DNA of 44,029 nt from Clostridia bacterium (GCA_017938205.1 JAGBCA010000011.1:1-44029), one strand, 5' to 3'. Shown: positions 32,995 through 41,045, counted from the first letter of the stretch. Program-made: numbers and translations. Notes: generated from the letters alone by a model not told the origin.

Positions 32995-34266
32995 ATGAAG
33001 AAATTATTTCTCTTGCTCCTCACTTTAGCCCTCACAGTCACGCCGCTGATCTGCTCGGCCGCAACGCTCGGATCGGGCGTTTCCATGCTCTCCAAGGAAA
33101 CGAAAATGATCAAGACCGGCCTTTGCGGGCAAAAAATGACCTTTAACGACGTTGACTTCAAAACCGCCATGAACGTTTCCGACTTCAAATCCATCACCGT
33201 CACTACTCTGCCCCTCTCATCGGCGGGAAGCTTAATGTACGGCGGCAGACGTGTAAGCGAAGGACAGACCATCAAGCGCAAGCATATTTCCGCGCTTTCC
33301 TTTGTTCCATCCTCCAAAAATGTATCGGAATGTAAATTTTCATTTACTTCCGAAGGCTTAATGGGGGGGGCGGAAATGGATTGTGTGCTCAAATTCATCG
33401 ACAAGGTGAACTATGCGCCCGAGCATGATTTTAACGAGGATGAGAGTGTCAGCCTCTGGTCACAGGAGTCTGTCAGCGTATTCGGTGAGCTCTCGGCAAG
33501 CGATCCCGAGGGAGATGCGCTGGAATTTATGGTAGTGGAGTATCCCGAAAACGGTACGCTTCTTCTGACAGATAAAACGAGCGGCTGCTATTCCTACACG
33601 CCTGAGGAGGGCTTTACGGGAAAGGATCGCTTCGTTTACGTGGTGAGAGACGAATACGGCAACTTCACCGCCCCCGCATCCGTGGAGATCGAGGTGGATA
33701 AGCGGCTGACTGCCGTTTCCTTTACGGATATGGAGGCACACCCCTCGCAAAATGCAGCACTCGTTATGGAGGCAAAGGGGATCATGAGCGGTACGCGCAT
33801 CGGCGACGATATGTTTTTCATGCCCGAGGGAGGCGTGACACGCGCGGAGTTTGTTGCAATGGCAATGAAGGCCTACGGCCTGCGCGCCGACAGTACGCTG
33901 ACCGCCACGTATTTTGACGATAACGGCGAGATCCCCGCCTCGCTTGTCGGCTACGTTGCAACGGCTGCAAGGCTCGGCATCGTGCGCGGAAGCTTTGACG
34001 GCGAAGGTCTCCGCTTCCGCCCGAACGAAGCGGTTACCCGCTCAGAGGCGGCTCAGGTTCTCAGCGCGATCACAGGTAAAAGCGGCGGTGCTGAGCTTCC
34101 CGTTCTGGCGGACGGAGAGCTGCTCCCTCTCTGGGCAAGACCTGCCGTGCAGGGAATGTATCAATGCGGCATCTTCCTTGAGACAGACGGCGCATATTCC
34201 CACAGTGCAGAGGTAACGCGTGCAGAGGCAGCAGATTATCTTCTGCGCATGATACAAATGCAATAG
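32995..34266 (+). CDS. Secreted SLH-domain protein with cadherin-like domain
   Basis: 423 aa. A signal peptide (MKKLFLLLLTLALTVTPLICSA) is followed by an unassigned 120-residue region. Residues of about 140-220 match a bacterial cadherin/Ig-like domain (EGDALEFMVVEYPENGTLLL, then YTPEEGFTGKDRFVYVVRD). The C-terminal 190 residues hold two clear SLH repeats and one partial repeat (MPEGGVTRAEFVAMAMKAYG; RPNEAVTRSEAAQVLSAITG; AEVTRAEAADYLLRM). SLH domains bind pyruvylated secondary wall polymer, so the protein is displayed on the cell surface. The start follows AAAGGAAAGGA. A run of eight G (33363-33370) lies in codons 124-126. It is divergent from the LRR gene and is probably monocistronic. Confidence 0.93.
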   Translation: MKKLFLLLLTLALTVTPLICSAATLGSGVSMLSKETKMIKTGLCGQKMTFNDVDFKTAMNVSDFKSITVTTLPLSSAGSLMYGGRRVSEGQTIKRKHISALSFVPSSKNVSECKFSFTSEGLMGGAEMDCVLKFIDKVNYAPEHDFNEDESVSLWSQESVSVFGELSASDPEGDALEFMVVEYPENGTLLLTDKTSGCYSYTPEEGFTGKDRFVYVVRDEYGNFTAPASVEIEVDKRLTAVSFTDMEAHPSQNAALVMEAKGIMSGTRIGDDMFFMPEGGVTRAEFVAMAMKAYGLRADSTLTATYFDDNGEIPASLVGYVATAARLGIVRGSFDGEGLRFRPNEAVTRSEAAQVLSAITGKSGGAELPVLADGELLPLWARPAVQGMYQCGIFLETDGAYSHSAEVTRAEAADYLLRMIQMQ

Positions 34267-34282
34267 CCTTCCAAAAAGAAAA

Positions 34283-34320
34283 GCTCCGCATCACCGAGCA
34301 TGGGTGCGGAGCGTTTTTTA
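34283..34320. terminator. Bidirectional terminator
   Basis: GCTCCGCA (34283-34290) pairs with TGCGGAGC (34305-34312). GTTTTTTATTTTTT follows on the plus side and TTTTCTTTTT on the minus side. It ends both the SLH gene and the convergent flavoprotein gene, whose stop lies inside the plus-side T run. Confidence 0.85.
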
Positions 34321-35910
34321 TTTTTTCGTTTGATCCTCTGCATATTTCAGTGCCATGCGCACACCGTCTGCCGCCGATGAAACGATACCGCCCGCATAGC
34401 CTGCGCCTTCGCCGCAGGGATACAGTCCGAGAAGAGTCTTTGCTTCTCCGCTCTCGGTGCGGAGCACACGCACGGGCGAGGTGCTTCGCGCTTCTACACC
34501 GGTGAGGATCGCATCGGGATAATAAAATCCCGGCATCCATGCATCAAAATCCCGAATACCCGCGCGCAGGGACTCGGTAATAAAGGACGGCAGATACGTC
34601 TCGGACGAAACCGGGCGCGTGCCGCGCGGAAAAGAGGGCGAAACGCTTTTCGGCTCCGTGGGAGCATTTCCTTCCATAAGATCCTGCATACGGATGGCAG
34701 GCGCGCGGTGATCTGTGCCGCCTGCGAGGAATGCGGCTCGCTCTAACTCCTTTTGCAGGGCAAGCCCTGCAAGCGGGTGCTCCGACGGAAAATCCGCCGG
34801 GGTGACGGAAACCAAAAGGGCACTATTGGAGTTTTCGCCGTCTCTTGCGTGCTCGCTCATGCCGTTGGTGCAAAGACGCCCCTCGGCCGAGGTGGCGGCC
34901 ACGACCGTACCGCCCGGACACATACAGAAGCTATAAACGCTTCTGCCGCTTTCGAGATGGGTGACGAGATGGTAAGAGGCCGCGCCGAGCACTTCCCTTT
35001 CTTCTTTTCGGGGGTACACAAGCGCATCGATATATTCTCTCGGATGCTCCACACGCATACCGATGCCAAAGCCCTTGGCCTCCAGGGGCAGTCCCTTTTC
35101 ATACAGAAGCGAAAATACATCGTGCGCGCTATGCCCCGTGGCAAGAAAGACGGCATCCGTTTCGATCGAGTGGCGCGTGCCGTTCTGCTCGTATTCCACG
35201 GCGGTGATGCGGCCGTTTCTCACAGAAAAATCACACATTTTTGCACCGTAATGCACGGTAGCCCCCAGCGAAAGCAGGCGCTTTCGGATATAGCGCACGC
35301 AACCTTGGAGAAGATCGGTTCCCACGTGAGGGGCTTCCTTATATAAAATATCCTCGGGTGCGCCGCCCTCGACAAGGGCGCTTAGCACCTTCATCACCGC
35401 GCCGTCACGCGTGCCGAATTTCAGCTTTCCGTCCGAAAACGCGCCCGCGCCGCCCTCGCCGAATTGGATATTGGACTCCTCGGAAAGCGCACCGCCCGAA
35501 AAGAAGGCGGCAACATCCTTCATTCTCTGCTCCACGGGCTGACCGCGCTCTAAAACGATCGGCTTCGCACCTGCCTCGGCAAGCACGAGCGCGGCAAAGA
35601 GCCCTGCAGGCCCCATTCCGACCACCACAGGCGGCTTTACGGGCGCGATCGCAGGGATCGAAAGGCGCGGCGGCACATACGGCAAGACCTTCTTTTTCAT
35701 TTTGAGAAGCCCCGCCTCTTTTTCCTCGGACACCGAGAAGGCCACGCGAAGCGTATAGAAATGCGCATCCTCGCCGCCACCCTTCAGGGCGCGGCGCAGC
35801 TTTTTTATATTCGTAATCGGTGCATCGCCCAACGGCAGATGCGCACGCAAAGCGCGCTCTATATCCGCCTCGGTGTACGAAAGAGGCAAAACGATCTCGG
35901 TTTGTATCAT
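34318..35910 (-). CDS. FAD-dependent dehydrogenase, COG2509 type
   Basis: 530 aa from the ATG at 35910 (MIQTEIVLPLSY), with GGAGC before it. The in-frame extension upstream runs through a terminator and the GH4 gene and is rejected. A small N-terminal domain is followed by the FAD-binding GxGxxG stretch PVVVGMGPAGLFAALVLAEAG, IVLERGQPVEQR, and the SNIQFGEGGAGAFSDGKL segment typical of this group. Near the C terminus come YPCGEGAGYAGGIVSSAADG and the usual last helix. The group is widely conserved, but its physiological substrate is not established. It has its own promoter, embedded in the terminator of the preceding gene. Confidence 0.93.
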   Translation of the reverse strand: MIQTEIVLPLSYTEADIERALRAHLPLGDAPITNIKKLRRALKGGGEDAHFYTLRVAFSVSEEKEAGLLKMKKKVLPYVPPRLSIPAIAPVKPPVVVGMGPAGLFAALVLAEAGAKPIVLERGQPVEQRMKDVAAFFSGGALSEESNIQFGEGGAGAFSDGKLKFGTRDGAVMKVLSALVEGGAPEDILYKEAPHVGTDLLQGCVRYIRKRLLSLGATVHYGAKMCDFSVRNGRITAVEYEQNGTRHSIETDAVFLATGHSAHDVFSLLYEKGLPLEAKGFGIGMRVEHPREYIDALVYPRKEEREVLGAASYHLVTHLESGRSVYSFCMCPGGTVVAATSAEGRLCTNGMSEHARDGENSNSALLVSVTPADFPSEHPLAGLALQKELERAAFLAGGTDHRAPAIRMQDLMEGNAPTEPKSVSPSFPRGTRPVSSETYLPSFITESLRAGIRDFDAWMPGFYYPDAILTGVEARSTSPVRVLRTESGEAKTLLGLYPCGEGAGYAGGIVSSAADGVRMALKYAEDQTKK

Positions 35911-35928
35911 ATATGCTCCAAAAAAGAA

Positions 35929-35961
35929 TTCTTCCCCTCTATTGTAACACGAGGGGAAGAA
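35929..35961 (-). terminator. Intrinsic terminator after the GH4 gene
   Basis: Perfect 11-bp stem TTCTTCCCCTC / GAGGGGAAGAA, followed on the minus strand by TTCTTTTTT. It begins 10 bases past the GH4 stop and overlaps the promoter of the next gene. Confidence 0.8.
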
Positions 35962-35969
35962 AAAATCAA
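35941..35969 (-). promoter_or_regulatory. Promoter of the flavoprotein gene, embedded in terminator
   Basis: On the minus strand: TTGATT (35969-35964), 17 bases, TACAAT (35946-35941), with TG upstream of the -10. The -10 box lies in the terminator loop, and the spacer covers one stem arm. Confidence 0.6.
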
Positions 35970-35971
35970 GA

Positions 35972-37285
35972 TTAAAGTATTTTATAGCCCGCGCTCTCGT
36001 GCGCATCGAAAAGCTCGTCGCACATTTTGATAATATCGTCGATCGAAAGCTCGGCGGCGGTGTGCGGCTCAAGCATCGCGGCGTGATAGATATGCTCTTT
36101 TTTGCCGGTAACGGCAGCCTCAATGGTGAGAAGTTGGGGATTGATATTCGTCATATTCATTGCCGCGCATTGGACGGGCAGGCGACCGACGCGCGTGGGG
36201 TGGATGCCGGCGCCGTCTACAAGACAAGGAACCTCCACGCAGGCATCGTGAGGCAGGTTTTCGATCAGGCCGCCGTGATTTTGCACGTTGCCGCCGATCT
36301 GATACGGCGTGTTCGTTACGATCGATTCCATAATGCGCGAGGCGTATTCGTGCGTACGCACGTGCGTGATGTCCCCCGCAACAAGCTTAGGGCCGAGCGC
36401 ATTCCATTCCCTGATCTGGTTTTCACAGCGGCGAAGATATTCGTCGATCGGGATGTTGAAGCGATCGATCAGCTCGGGGTATTTCGATTTGATGTAGAAG
36501 GGATTGTATTCCGCGTTATGCTCGCTGGACTCGGTACAGTAATAGCCGAGCTTATCAATATAATCGTAGCGCACCATATCGCCGTGCTTTTGTGATGCAT
36601 TTTTCTTCTTGGCTCGCTGACGGATCTCGGGATACAGATCGTTGCCCTGCGTATCGTACACCTCAAGCAGCCAAGCCATATGGTTGATGCCCGCGATCAA
36701 CTCGCGCCCCACCTTGGCATCCATCTGAAGTCCCGACAAAAGATGCTGCGTGCAAACCTGCACACTATGGCAAAGACCAACGGTTTTCACCCCTGTGAAG
36801 CGCTGCATATACCCCGAAACGATAGCCATGGGATTGGTGTAATTCAACAACAGGGCATCCGGGCAGACCTGCTCCATATCCTTCGCAAAATCCTTCATTA
36901 CATGGATGGTGCGCAGGCCGCGGAAGATGCCGCCGATGCCGAGGGTGTCCCCGATCGTTTGATAAAGTCCGTATTTTTTCGGTATCTCAAAATCAAACAC
37001 CGTGCAGGGCTTATAACCGCCAACGGCGATGGCATTTACTACAAAATTCGCGCCGTGAAGTGCTTCCCTGCGGTTTTCCACGCCAAGATATTTTTTTACG
37101 GATGCCTTGCTTTCCCCTACGTTTCGGTTCAGAGCGCATACCATCCGATACGACTGCTCCAGGCGCTCACCGTCGATGTCGTAAAGCGCGATCTCGCACT
37201 CGCGCAGAGCCTCGGTCAATAAAACGTCGCCGAGAACGTTTTTGGCAAAAACGGTGCTTCCCGCACCCATAAACGTGATCTTCAT
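35972..37285 (-). CDS. GH4-family glycosidase (alpha-galactosidase/glucosidase type)
   Basis: 437 aa from the ATG at 37285 (AAGGAG 7 bases upstream); a GTG one codon earlier is possible. GH4 enzymes use NAD and Mn to cleave glycosides by transient oxidation. The NAD-binding start is TFMGAGSTVFAKNVLGD. The substrate and metal motifs NYTNPMA, GLCHSVQ and GINHMAW are all present. A C-terminal helical domain follows. No signal peptide is seen, so it acts on imported, possibly phosphorylated, sugars. It is divergent from an AraC regulator across 110 bp. A weak TAAAAT lies at 37318-37313 on the minus strand. Substrate choice (galactoside, glucoside or galacturonide) cannot be fixed from sequence. 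Confidence 0.94.
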   Translation of the reverse strand: MKITFMGAGSTVFAKNVLGDVLLTEALRECEIALYDIDGERLEQSYRMVCALNRNVGESKASVKKYLGVENRREALHGANFVVNAIAVGGYKPCTVFDFEIPKKYGLYQTIGDTLGIGGIFRGLRTIHVMKDFAKDMEQVCPDALLLNYTNPMAIVSGYMQRFTGVKTVGLCHSVQVCTQHLLSGLQMDAKVGRELIAGINHMAWLLEVYDTQGNDLYPEIRQRAKKKNASQKHGDMVRYDYIDKLGYYCTESSEHNAEYNPFYIKSKYPELIDRFNIPIDEYLRRCENQIREWNALGPKLVAGDITHVRTHEYASRIMESIVTNTPYQIGGNVQNHGGLIENLPHDACVEVPCLVDGAGIHPTRVGRLPVQCAAMNMTNINPQLLTIEAAVTGKKEHIYHAAMLEPHTAAELSIDDIIKMCDELFDAHESAGYKIL

Positions 37286-37341
37286 CACAGATCTCCTTTT
37301 TCGTTTTTTATCATTTTATCACATAATTTTCTGAAATACTA

Positions 37342-37371
37342 TTGATTTTTGCGACTAAAACATGTTAAAAT
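37342..37371 (+). promoter_or_regulatory. Promoter of the AraC gene beside GH4
   Basis: TTGATT (37342-37347), 18 bases, TAAAAT (37366-37371) preceded by TGT. A palindrome AACATGTT overlaps the -10 region and is a possible operator. Confidence 0.55.
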
Positions 37372-37396
37372 GTTGCTAACGAGAGGAGATGATGAA

Positions 37397-38149
37397 ATGT
37401 TCCGGCAATGTACTGTTTATAAAAGCGAGGGGCAAACGGACGTGGTGCCGCTCTTTGCGGGCGAGGAGGACTGTAAGCCGCACCACTGCTTCGGCCCTTA
37501 TATCCGAGAGCATTATCTTTTGCACTTCTGCCTTTCGGGAAAGGGCGTTCTTTTCGACAAAAGCGGCGAGCACACCGTAAAGGCGGGAGAATTTTTCATT
37601 ATACGCCCCGGGGAGGTCACACGTTACGTGGCGGACGGCGATGATCCGTGGCACTACGTATGGTTTGCCTTTCGCGGGGGCATCACAGCGCGCTTCGATC
37701 CCCTTTCATCCGTTTTAAAAACCCCCGAGGGGATCGCCGAGCGACTTTACGCCCTGATCGACGCAGGCGTAGAAAGCCCCGATCTGTACTGCGCCTTTGC
37801 CTACGAGCTTGCGCACGCGCTTTCGCTGGATCACAGTGACACCGACGCCCTATCGCGCGTGCACCGCTTCGTGCGTTATCATTATATGGAGGCGCTCTCC
37901 GTGGAATCCATTGCCGCTGATTTCGGCTTTGAGCGAAGCTACCTATATCGCATCTTCAAAAAACGCTACGGCATTGGGCTCAAGGAGCATATCACCGCCG
38001 TTCGCATGCAGCACGCGAAGGTCTTTCTTTCTCAGGGGATGCGCGTTTCGGAAACGGCAAGGATCGTTGGGTACGCGGATGAATTCAATTTCTCTCGCGC
38101 CTACAAAAAATTCTATAAAACAAGCCCGAAGGCTGATAAATGCAAATAA
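37397..38149 (+). CDS. AraC-family transcriptional regulator
   Basis: 250 aa from the ATG at 37397, chosen because GGAG (37385-37388) lies 8 bases upstream; an in-frame start 16 codons earlier lies before the ribosome site. The cupin domain shows LLHFCLSGKGVLFDKSGEH and AGEFFIIRPGEVTRYVADG, followed by WHYVWFAFRG. It is thus the same sub-type as the regulator at 3348. The double helix-turn-helix runs from LSVESIAADFGFERSYLYRI to GYADEFNFSRAYKKFY. It is divergent from the GH4 gene, its likely target. Its 3' end forms the left arm of its own terminator. Confidence 0.92.
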   Translation: MFRQCTVYKSEGQTDVVPLFAGEEDCKPHHCFGPYIREHYLLHFCLSGKGVLFDKSGEHTVKAGEFFIIRPGEVTRYVADGDDPWHYVWFAFRGGITARFDPLSSVLKTPEGIAERLYALIDAGVESPDLYCAFAYELAHALSLDHSDTDALSRVHRFVRYHYMEALSVESIAADFGFERSYLYRIFKKRYGIGLKEHITAVRMQHAKVFLSQGMRVSETARIVGYADEFNFSRAYKKFYKTSPKADKCK

Positions 38150-38190
38150 TTCTTTGCAAATATCGTCCTTCGGGCGATTTTGTTTTTTTA
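38124..38190 (+). terminator. Terminator whose stem includes the 3' end of araC
   Basis: GCCCGAAGG (38124-38132, still coding) pairs with CCTTCGGGC (38167-38175). An inner TGCAAA/TTTGCA pair lies between them, and GATTTTGTTTTTTTA follows. A smaller alternative stem, ATCG.CC/GGCGAT closed by TTCG, also fits at 38163-38178. Confidence 0.7.
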
Positions 38191-38196
38191 ATTGAA

Positions 38197-38997
38197 TTAC
38201 GGCTGCTTGCCGAAGTATGCCTGGATACCGCCGTCAACGTACAGGATCTGTCCGTTCACGAAGTTGGATGCATCGGAGGCAAGGAACACTGCGGGACCTG
38301 CAAGATCCTCGGGATCGCCCCAACGGCCTGCGGGGGTCTTGGTGTCGGTGATAAAGCTATCGAAGGGATGCTTCGATCCGTCAGCCTGCTTCTCGCGAAG
38401 AGGTGCGGTCTGAGGCGTTGCGATATAGCCGGGGCCGATACCGTTGCACTGAATGTTGTACTGACCGTACTCGGATGCAATGTTTCTGGTGAGCATCTTC
38501 AGGCCGCCCTTTGCAGAAGCGTACGCCGAAACGGTCTCACGGCCGAACTCACTCATCATCGAGCAGATGTTGATGATCTTACCGGACTTCTGCTTGATCA
38601 TGGAAGGAAGCACTGCCTTGGAAACGATGAAGGGAGCGTTCAGGTCTACGTCGATAACCTGGCGGAATTCCTCTGCCTTCATTTCGATCATGGGGATTCT
38701 CTTGATGATACCTGCGTTGTTCACGAGAATGTCGATCACGCCGACTTCCTTCTCGATGGTGGCAACCATTGCCTGAACAGCGGCCTCATCGGTTACGTCG
38801 CAAACGTAACCCTTTGCGTCGATACCTGCCTCAGCGTATGCCGCGAGACCTCTATCAACAAATTCCTGCTTCAGATCGTTGAAAACGATCTTTGCGCCTG
38901 CACCTGCGAGACCCTTTGCAATTGCAAAGCCGATACCGTAGGATGCACCGGTAACGAGGGCTACCTTGCCCTCAAGGCAAAAACTAATCTTGCTCAT
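38197..38997 (-). CDS. SDR oxidoreductase, KduD/gluconate 5-dehydrogenase-like
   Basis: 266 aa classical short-chain dehydrogenase. Cofactor motif TGASYGIG, structural NNAG (DILVNNAGIIKR), and the catalytic Ser/Tyr/Lys in ICSMMSEFGRETVSAYASAK. The end DGGIQAYFG resembles gluconate 5-dehydrogenase and 2-deoxy-D-gluconate 3-dehydrogenase (KduD) members. Downstream of KduI on the same strand, the likely step is NADH reduction of 2,5-diketo-3-deoxygluconate to 2-keto-3-deoxygluconate. AAGGAG lies 10 bases before the ATG. It is separated from kduI by a 308-bp structured non-coding element and may be read from the kduI promoter. kduD is likely, but idnO-type activity cannot be excluded. Confidence 0.9.
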   Translation of the reverse strand: MSKISFCLEGKVALVTGASYGIGFAIAKGLAGAGAKIVFNDLKQEFVDRGLAAYAEAGIDAKGYVCDVTDEAAVQAMVATIEKEVGVIDILVNNAGIIKRIPMIEMKAEEFRQVIDVDLNAPFIVSKAVLPSMIKQKSGKIINICSMMSEFGRETVSAYASAKGGLKMLTRNIASEYGQYNIQCNGIGPGYIATPQTAPLREKQADGSKHPFDSFITDTKTPAGRWGDPEDLAGPAVFLASDASNFVNGQILYVDGGIQAYFGKQP

Positions 38998-39030
38998 TTT
39001 TTATATACTCCTTAATATAGATTTTTTTGA

Positions 39031-39299
39031 TGGGGGAGATCGTCCGTATTTTGAGTACGGATGGAGAAGCGTGGAAAATCAGAGATCTCCCACCCTTCAC
39101 CACGATCTGCGGATTGCGTTTTACTACTACCTGTAAAGGATAGTCACATAGGCAAAATGCTGTACGCCCGTGCCGTCTGTGCTATGCGCTGGCGAGGAGA
39201 AATTGTTCAAGACAAGGCAAAACAAGCGAGGGAAATGAAGCCGTAGTTACCTACGGCGATTTGACCGAGTCGATGTTTTAACGCCGTATTGGACAATTT
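39031..39299. repeat. Structured non-coding element, candidate repeat or RNA
   Basis: The 308-bp gap between kduI and the SDR gene holds no credible gene but has two foldable units. Unit one: GGGAGATC (39034-39041) with GATCTCCC (39084-39091), enclosing TCCGTA/TACGGA (39043-39048, 39056-39061). Unit two, 39200-39300: outer 11-bp stem AAATTGTTCAA / TTGGACAATTT (one G-U), inner AAAACA/TGTTTT and AAAT/ATTT, and apical GCCGTAG (39240-39246) with CTACGGC (39251-39257), loop TTAC. A miniature mobile repeat or a structured intercistronic RNA would look like this. It resembles elements I believe recur in gut Clostridia, but I cannot verify that here. A 61-codon open frame across it is taken as fortuitous. 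Confidence 0.55.
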
Positions 39300-39305
39300 A
39301 TACCG

Positions 39306-40952
39306 TCAGCGGAGTTCTTTCGTTTCAATATGATCCATATCCGTAAATTCCTGGTTCTCGCCGCACATTGCCCAGATGAAGGAATAGTTCTTCGTTCCTA
39401 CACCGCTGTGGATGGACCAGGAGGGAGAAATTACGGCTTCCTCGTTGTGCATGATGATGTGACGGGTTTCCTTAGGCTCGCCCATCATGTGGAATACGGC
39501 GTCATTTGCGCCCATATCCAGGTAGAGATATACCTCCATACGTCTGTCATGCGTATGGCAGGGCATGGTGTTCCAGTTCGAGCCGACCTCAAGCTCCGTC
39601 AGACCCATAGCGAGCTGGCAGGACTTGATCACCTCGGGATGGATGTACTGATTGATCACTCTCTTGTTGCAATCCTCAACGCTGCCGCAGGGAACCTTGC
39701 GCGCCTTCGTGATGTCGATCTTCACGATGGGGTACGAGGTGTGTGCAGGGCAGGAGGTCATATAGAACTTCGCGGGGTTCTGGGGATCTACGCTTCTGAA
39801 GCGGAGCTCCTTATTGCCCATACCAACGTAGATACCGTCACGGGGATTCATTTCGTACTCCACACCGTCAATGGTGATGATACCCTTACCGCCGATGTTG
39901 ATACAGCCAAGCTCACGGCGCTGCAGGAAATAATCCGCTGCAAGCTCCTTGCCTGCCTCCAGCTTCAGGTTTGCGAATACGGGCATCATACCGATCACGA
40001 TGATACGGTCGGTATGGCTATATACCATACGGATGTTATCCTTGGTGAAGAGGTTCTTAATATGGAACTCCTCTCTGAGTCTATCGGTGGTGTAATATCT
40101 TACGTCCTTTGCGTTGGATGCGTTTCTGACTTCCATTCCTTCATTCTCCTCTTTAATATAATGGCCGTGTACGGCAAAATGAGACAGAGCGGCGAAGGAA
40201 AGCGAACCGTCCTCCAAGCGCTGCTGCAAGAATCCGCAGAGCTTTACGCTCTTGGTTTTGATGCCGGGGAAAGAAAAGCTCTGCCCCTCATCGGTTTTTT
40301 CAAGGAAGATGTGCTGCACCGTTCCGTCATCAAATACGAGGTCAGCCTCCTTCCAATAGGTATCGTGCGGGAAATCGGCGCGGATGTGGATCACGATCTC
40401 GTTGACCTCCACCTCCATACCGAACTGCACCGTGAACTCCAGATCCTCACGAAGTCCGCCGCCCCAGGAGTGATAGGGGTAGCAGCCGTGGTTGTGGTTT
40501 TCGGTTACGCCATCGATGGCGTTTCTCTCAAAGAAGCAGGGCTCCTCGCGCGTTACGAAGTTTGCCACGGCGTGGGGGAAATACTTCGGCACGTTGTGAC
40601 GGTCATGGGTATTGAGCGAGATCATACGGTCACCGTAGATCTCCGCCTCCGTCGGCTCGCTGACGCGAACACGATGGCTCGCCTCGGCAAAGGTGCCGGG
40701 GGCGTAGCAGGCCTTTCTCTCATAGCCGAAGGGGATCACAAATTCAAATGATCCGTCCGGCACGTAGACGATGCTCTCCGGAAGAAGCTCATCGAGCGAG
40801 ACCTTCATGAAAGCGCTGTCCGAAAGCTCGATTCGGAACTTATCGCCCTCCTCGTATTCGCCCTCGAAGCGCTCATCCACCTCGCTCCCGTAGGCCTTGA
40901 ACTTGACGTCACCCTGTGCGGAAATCAGCTTGATGCTTAAAATAACAATCAC
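39306..40952 (-). CDS. kduI: KduI isomerase with N-terminal galactose-binding-like domain
   Basis: 548 aa. Residues 273-548 form a complete KduI (5-keto-4-deoxyuronate isomerase; 276 aa, the normal full length) with the metal-binding region MPCHTHDRRMEVYLYLD and WSIHSGVGTKNYSFIWAMCG. KduI converts the uronate from pectin lyases to 2,5-diketo-3-deoxygluconate. Residues of about 100-265 resemble an F5/8-type galactose-binding jellyroll (FFERNAIDGVTEN, then VNEIVIHIRADFPHD); residues 1-100 are unassigned. This fusion is unusual. The junction contains AGAGGAG 9 bases before an ATG (40136), so free KduI may also be made. The 5' start is uncertain: GTG at 40952 has GTGAG directly before it, and an ATT codon at 40943 is better spaced from AGGTGA. 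Confidence 0.88.
   Translation of the reverse strand: MIVILSIKLISAQGDVKFKAYGSEVDERFEGEYEEGDKFRIELSDSAFMKVSLDELLPESIVYVPDGSFEFVIPFGYERKACYAPGTFAEASHRVRVSEPTEAEIYGDRMISLNTHDRHNVPKYFPHAVANFVTREEPCFFERNAIDGVTENHNHGCYPYHSWGGGLREDLEFTVQFGMEVEVNEIVIHIRADFPHDTYWKEADLVFDDGTVQHIFLEKTDEGQSFSFPGIKTKSVKLCGFLQQRLEDGSLSFAALSHFAVHGHYIKEENEGMEVRNASNAKDVRYYTTDRLREEFHIKNLFTKDNIRMVYSHTDRIIVIGMMPVFANLKLEAGKELAADYFLQRRELGCINIGGKGIITIDGVEYEMNPRDGIYVGMGNKELRFRSVDPQNPAKFYMTSCPAHTSYPIVKIDITKARKVPCGSVEDCNKRVINQYIHPEVIKSCQLAMGLTELEVGSNWNTMPCHTHDRRMEVYLYLDMGANDAVFHMMGEPKETRHIIMHNEEAVISPSWSIHSGVGTKNYSFIWAMCGENQEFTDMDHIETKELR
40136..40154 (-). promoter_or_regulatory. Internal ribosome binding site for the KduI domain
   Basis: On the minus strand, AAAGAGGAG is followed 9 bases later by ATG at 40136, which begins MEVRNASNAK, the exact start expected of a stand-alone KduI. 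Start and site both fit the strong sites seen elsewhere in the window. Confidence 0.55.
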
Positions 40953-40981
40953 CTCACAATGGTTTTATTTTATACAATTTT

Positions 40982-41010
40982 ATTTTACTATTTTTTTCCT
41001 CTCTTGTCAA
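40982..41010 (-). promoter_or_regulatory. Near-consensus promoter of kduI
   Basis: On the minus strand: TTGACA (41010-41005), 17 bases, TAAAAT (40987-40982). The expected start lies near 40975, giving a short AT-rich leader with GAGGTG. Confidence 0.75.
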
Positions 41011-41045
41011 GGGAAAACAAATAATCTATTATTTAACAATAATAC

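Noticed and set aside
39061-39246. 61-codon open frame in the gap between kduI and the SDR gene
   Set aside because: It overlaps the hairpin element, has no ribosome site, and its end coincides with the apical stem. It is more likely a by-product of the structured repeat than a gene.
39330-40751. Long plus-strand open frame (473 codons) opposite kduI
   Set aside because: Antisense shadow of KduI. No ribosome site and no recognisable motif.
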